Below are positions 63,967 to 64,000 of a stretch of DNA of 64,000 nt, in pieces. The notes beneath the pieces are model-generated. The model saw only the letters and a list, made by a program, of their open reading frames with translations, was not told the DNA's origin and did no database searches. The DNA is from Rhynchospora pubera (taxonomy: Eukaryota; Streptophyta; Magnoliopsida; Poales; Cyperaceae): positions 276,663,229 through 276,727,228 of the forward strand of contig CM051459.1 of NCBI GenBank assembly GCA_028095005.1, written 5' to 3'. A program made the translations under genes and the position numbers. Numbering within the stretch: the stretch's first letter is position 1; every line of letters begins with the position of its first letter.

Positions 63967-64000
63967 CTATTGTATCTAAGGACCCGTCTGGCAGTAATCT

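Larger units (their letters stand above)
55909..64000 (+). mobile_element. Endogenous badnavirus-like pararetrovirus (Caulimoviridae), degraded
   Basis: Gene order is ORF2-like, then a single polyprotein frame: movement protein, acidic linker, coat protein with zinc knuckle, second Cys-rich finger, aspartic protease, reverse transcriptase, RNase H. This order and the two Cys motifs are specific to badnavirus/tungrovirus relatives. ORF2 and the polyprotein overlap as ATGA at 56313, the arrangement used for leaky scanning. The copy carries many in-frame stops and is split by an LTR element (57831-60043), so it cannot yield the polyprotein. ORF1 was not found. The right edge runs off the window. 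Confidence 0.9.

Overview
This window is nuclear DNA from a flowering plant. The evidence is long spliced genes with GT-AG introns, plant-type gene families (a PDS5 with a C-terminal Tudor module, a plant PEBP of the FT/MFT family, an AGD11-13-type ArfGAP-C2 protein), AT-rich intergenic DNA full of MITEs and Helitrons, and an endogenous badnavirus-like pararetrovirus. The species cannot be fixed from the sequence alone.

Layout. (1) 1-11.6 kb, + strand: cohesin regulator PDS5. The first coding exon lies left of the window, and 31 exons from 1022 to 11137 join in frame. Its introns carry two MITEs and two tandem duplications. (2) 11.6-15.6 kb: intergenic DNA with two Helitron-type 3' ends, a fold-back element and unassigned sequence. 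(3) 15622-16733, +: a four-exon MFT-like PEBP gene with Phe at the residue that separates FT from TFL1. (4) 17970-19385, -: a four-exon AlkB-type (ALKBH2-like) dioxygenase, convergent with the PEBP gene. (5) 19.6-32 kb: a transposon-rich block with a 1.6-kb long-TIR element beside the ALKBH2 promoter, nested Tourist-like MITEs, a 4.8-kb non-autonomous Helitron and two fold-back elements. (6) 33680-38135, +: an eight-coding-exon ArfGAP with a C2 domain and a probable 5'-UTR intron. (7) 38-55 kb: no convincing gene. It holds Mutator-like MITEs with 9-bp target duplications, a hAT element, Tourist-like MITEs, a CACTA element and a second 5.7-kb Helitron with the same termini as the first. (8) 55.9 kb to the end, +: a degraded badnavirus-like provirus covering ORF2, movement protein, coat protein, protease, reverse transcriptase and RNase H. 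It is split by a young 2.2-kb miniature LTR retrotransposon on the minus strand.

The host genes are unrelated housekeeping or regulatory genes (sister-chromatid cohesion, signalling or flowering/seed control, alkylation repair, vesicle traffic), not an operon or pathway. The main interest is the transposon stratigraphy: matching Helitron ends, clean target-site duplications, and a viral polyprotein frame that has picked up stop codons but no visible frameshift. I found no CRISPR array, rRNA gene or confident tRNA gene.
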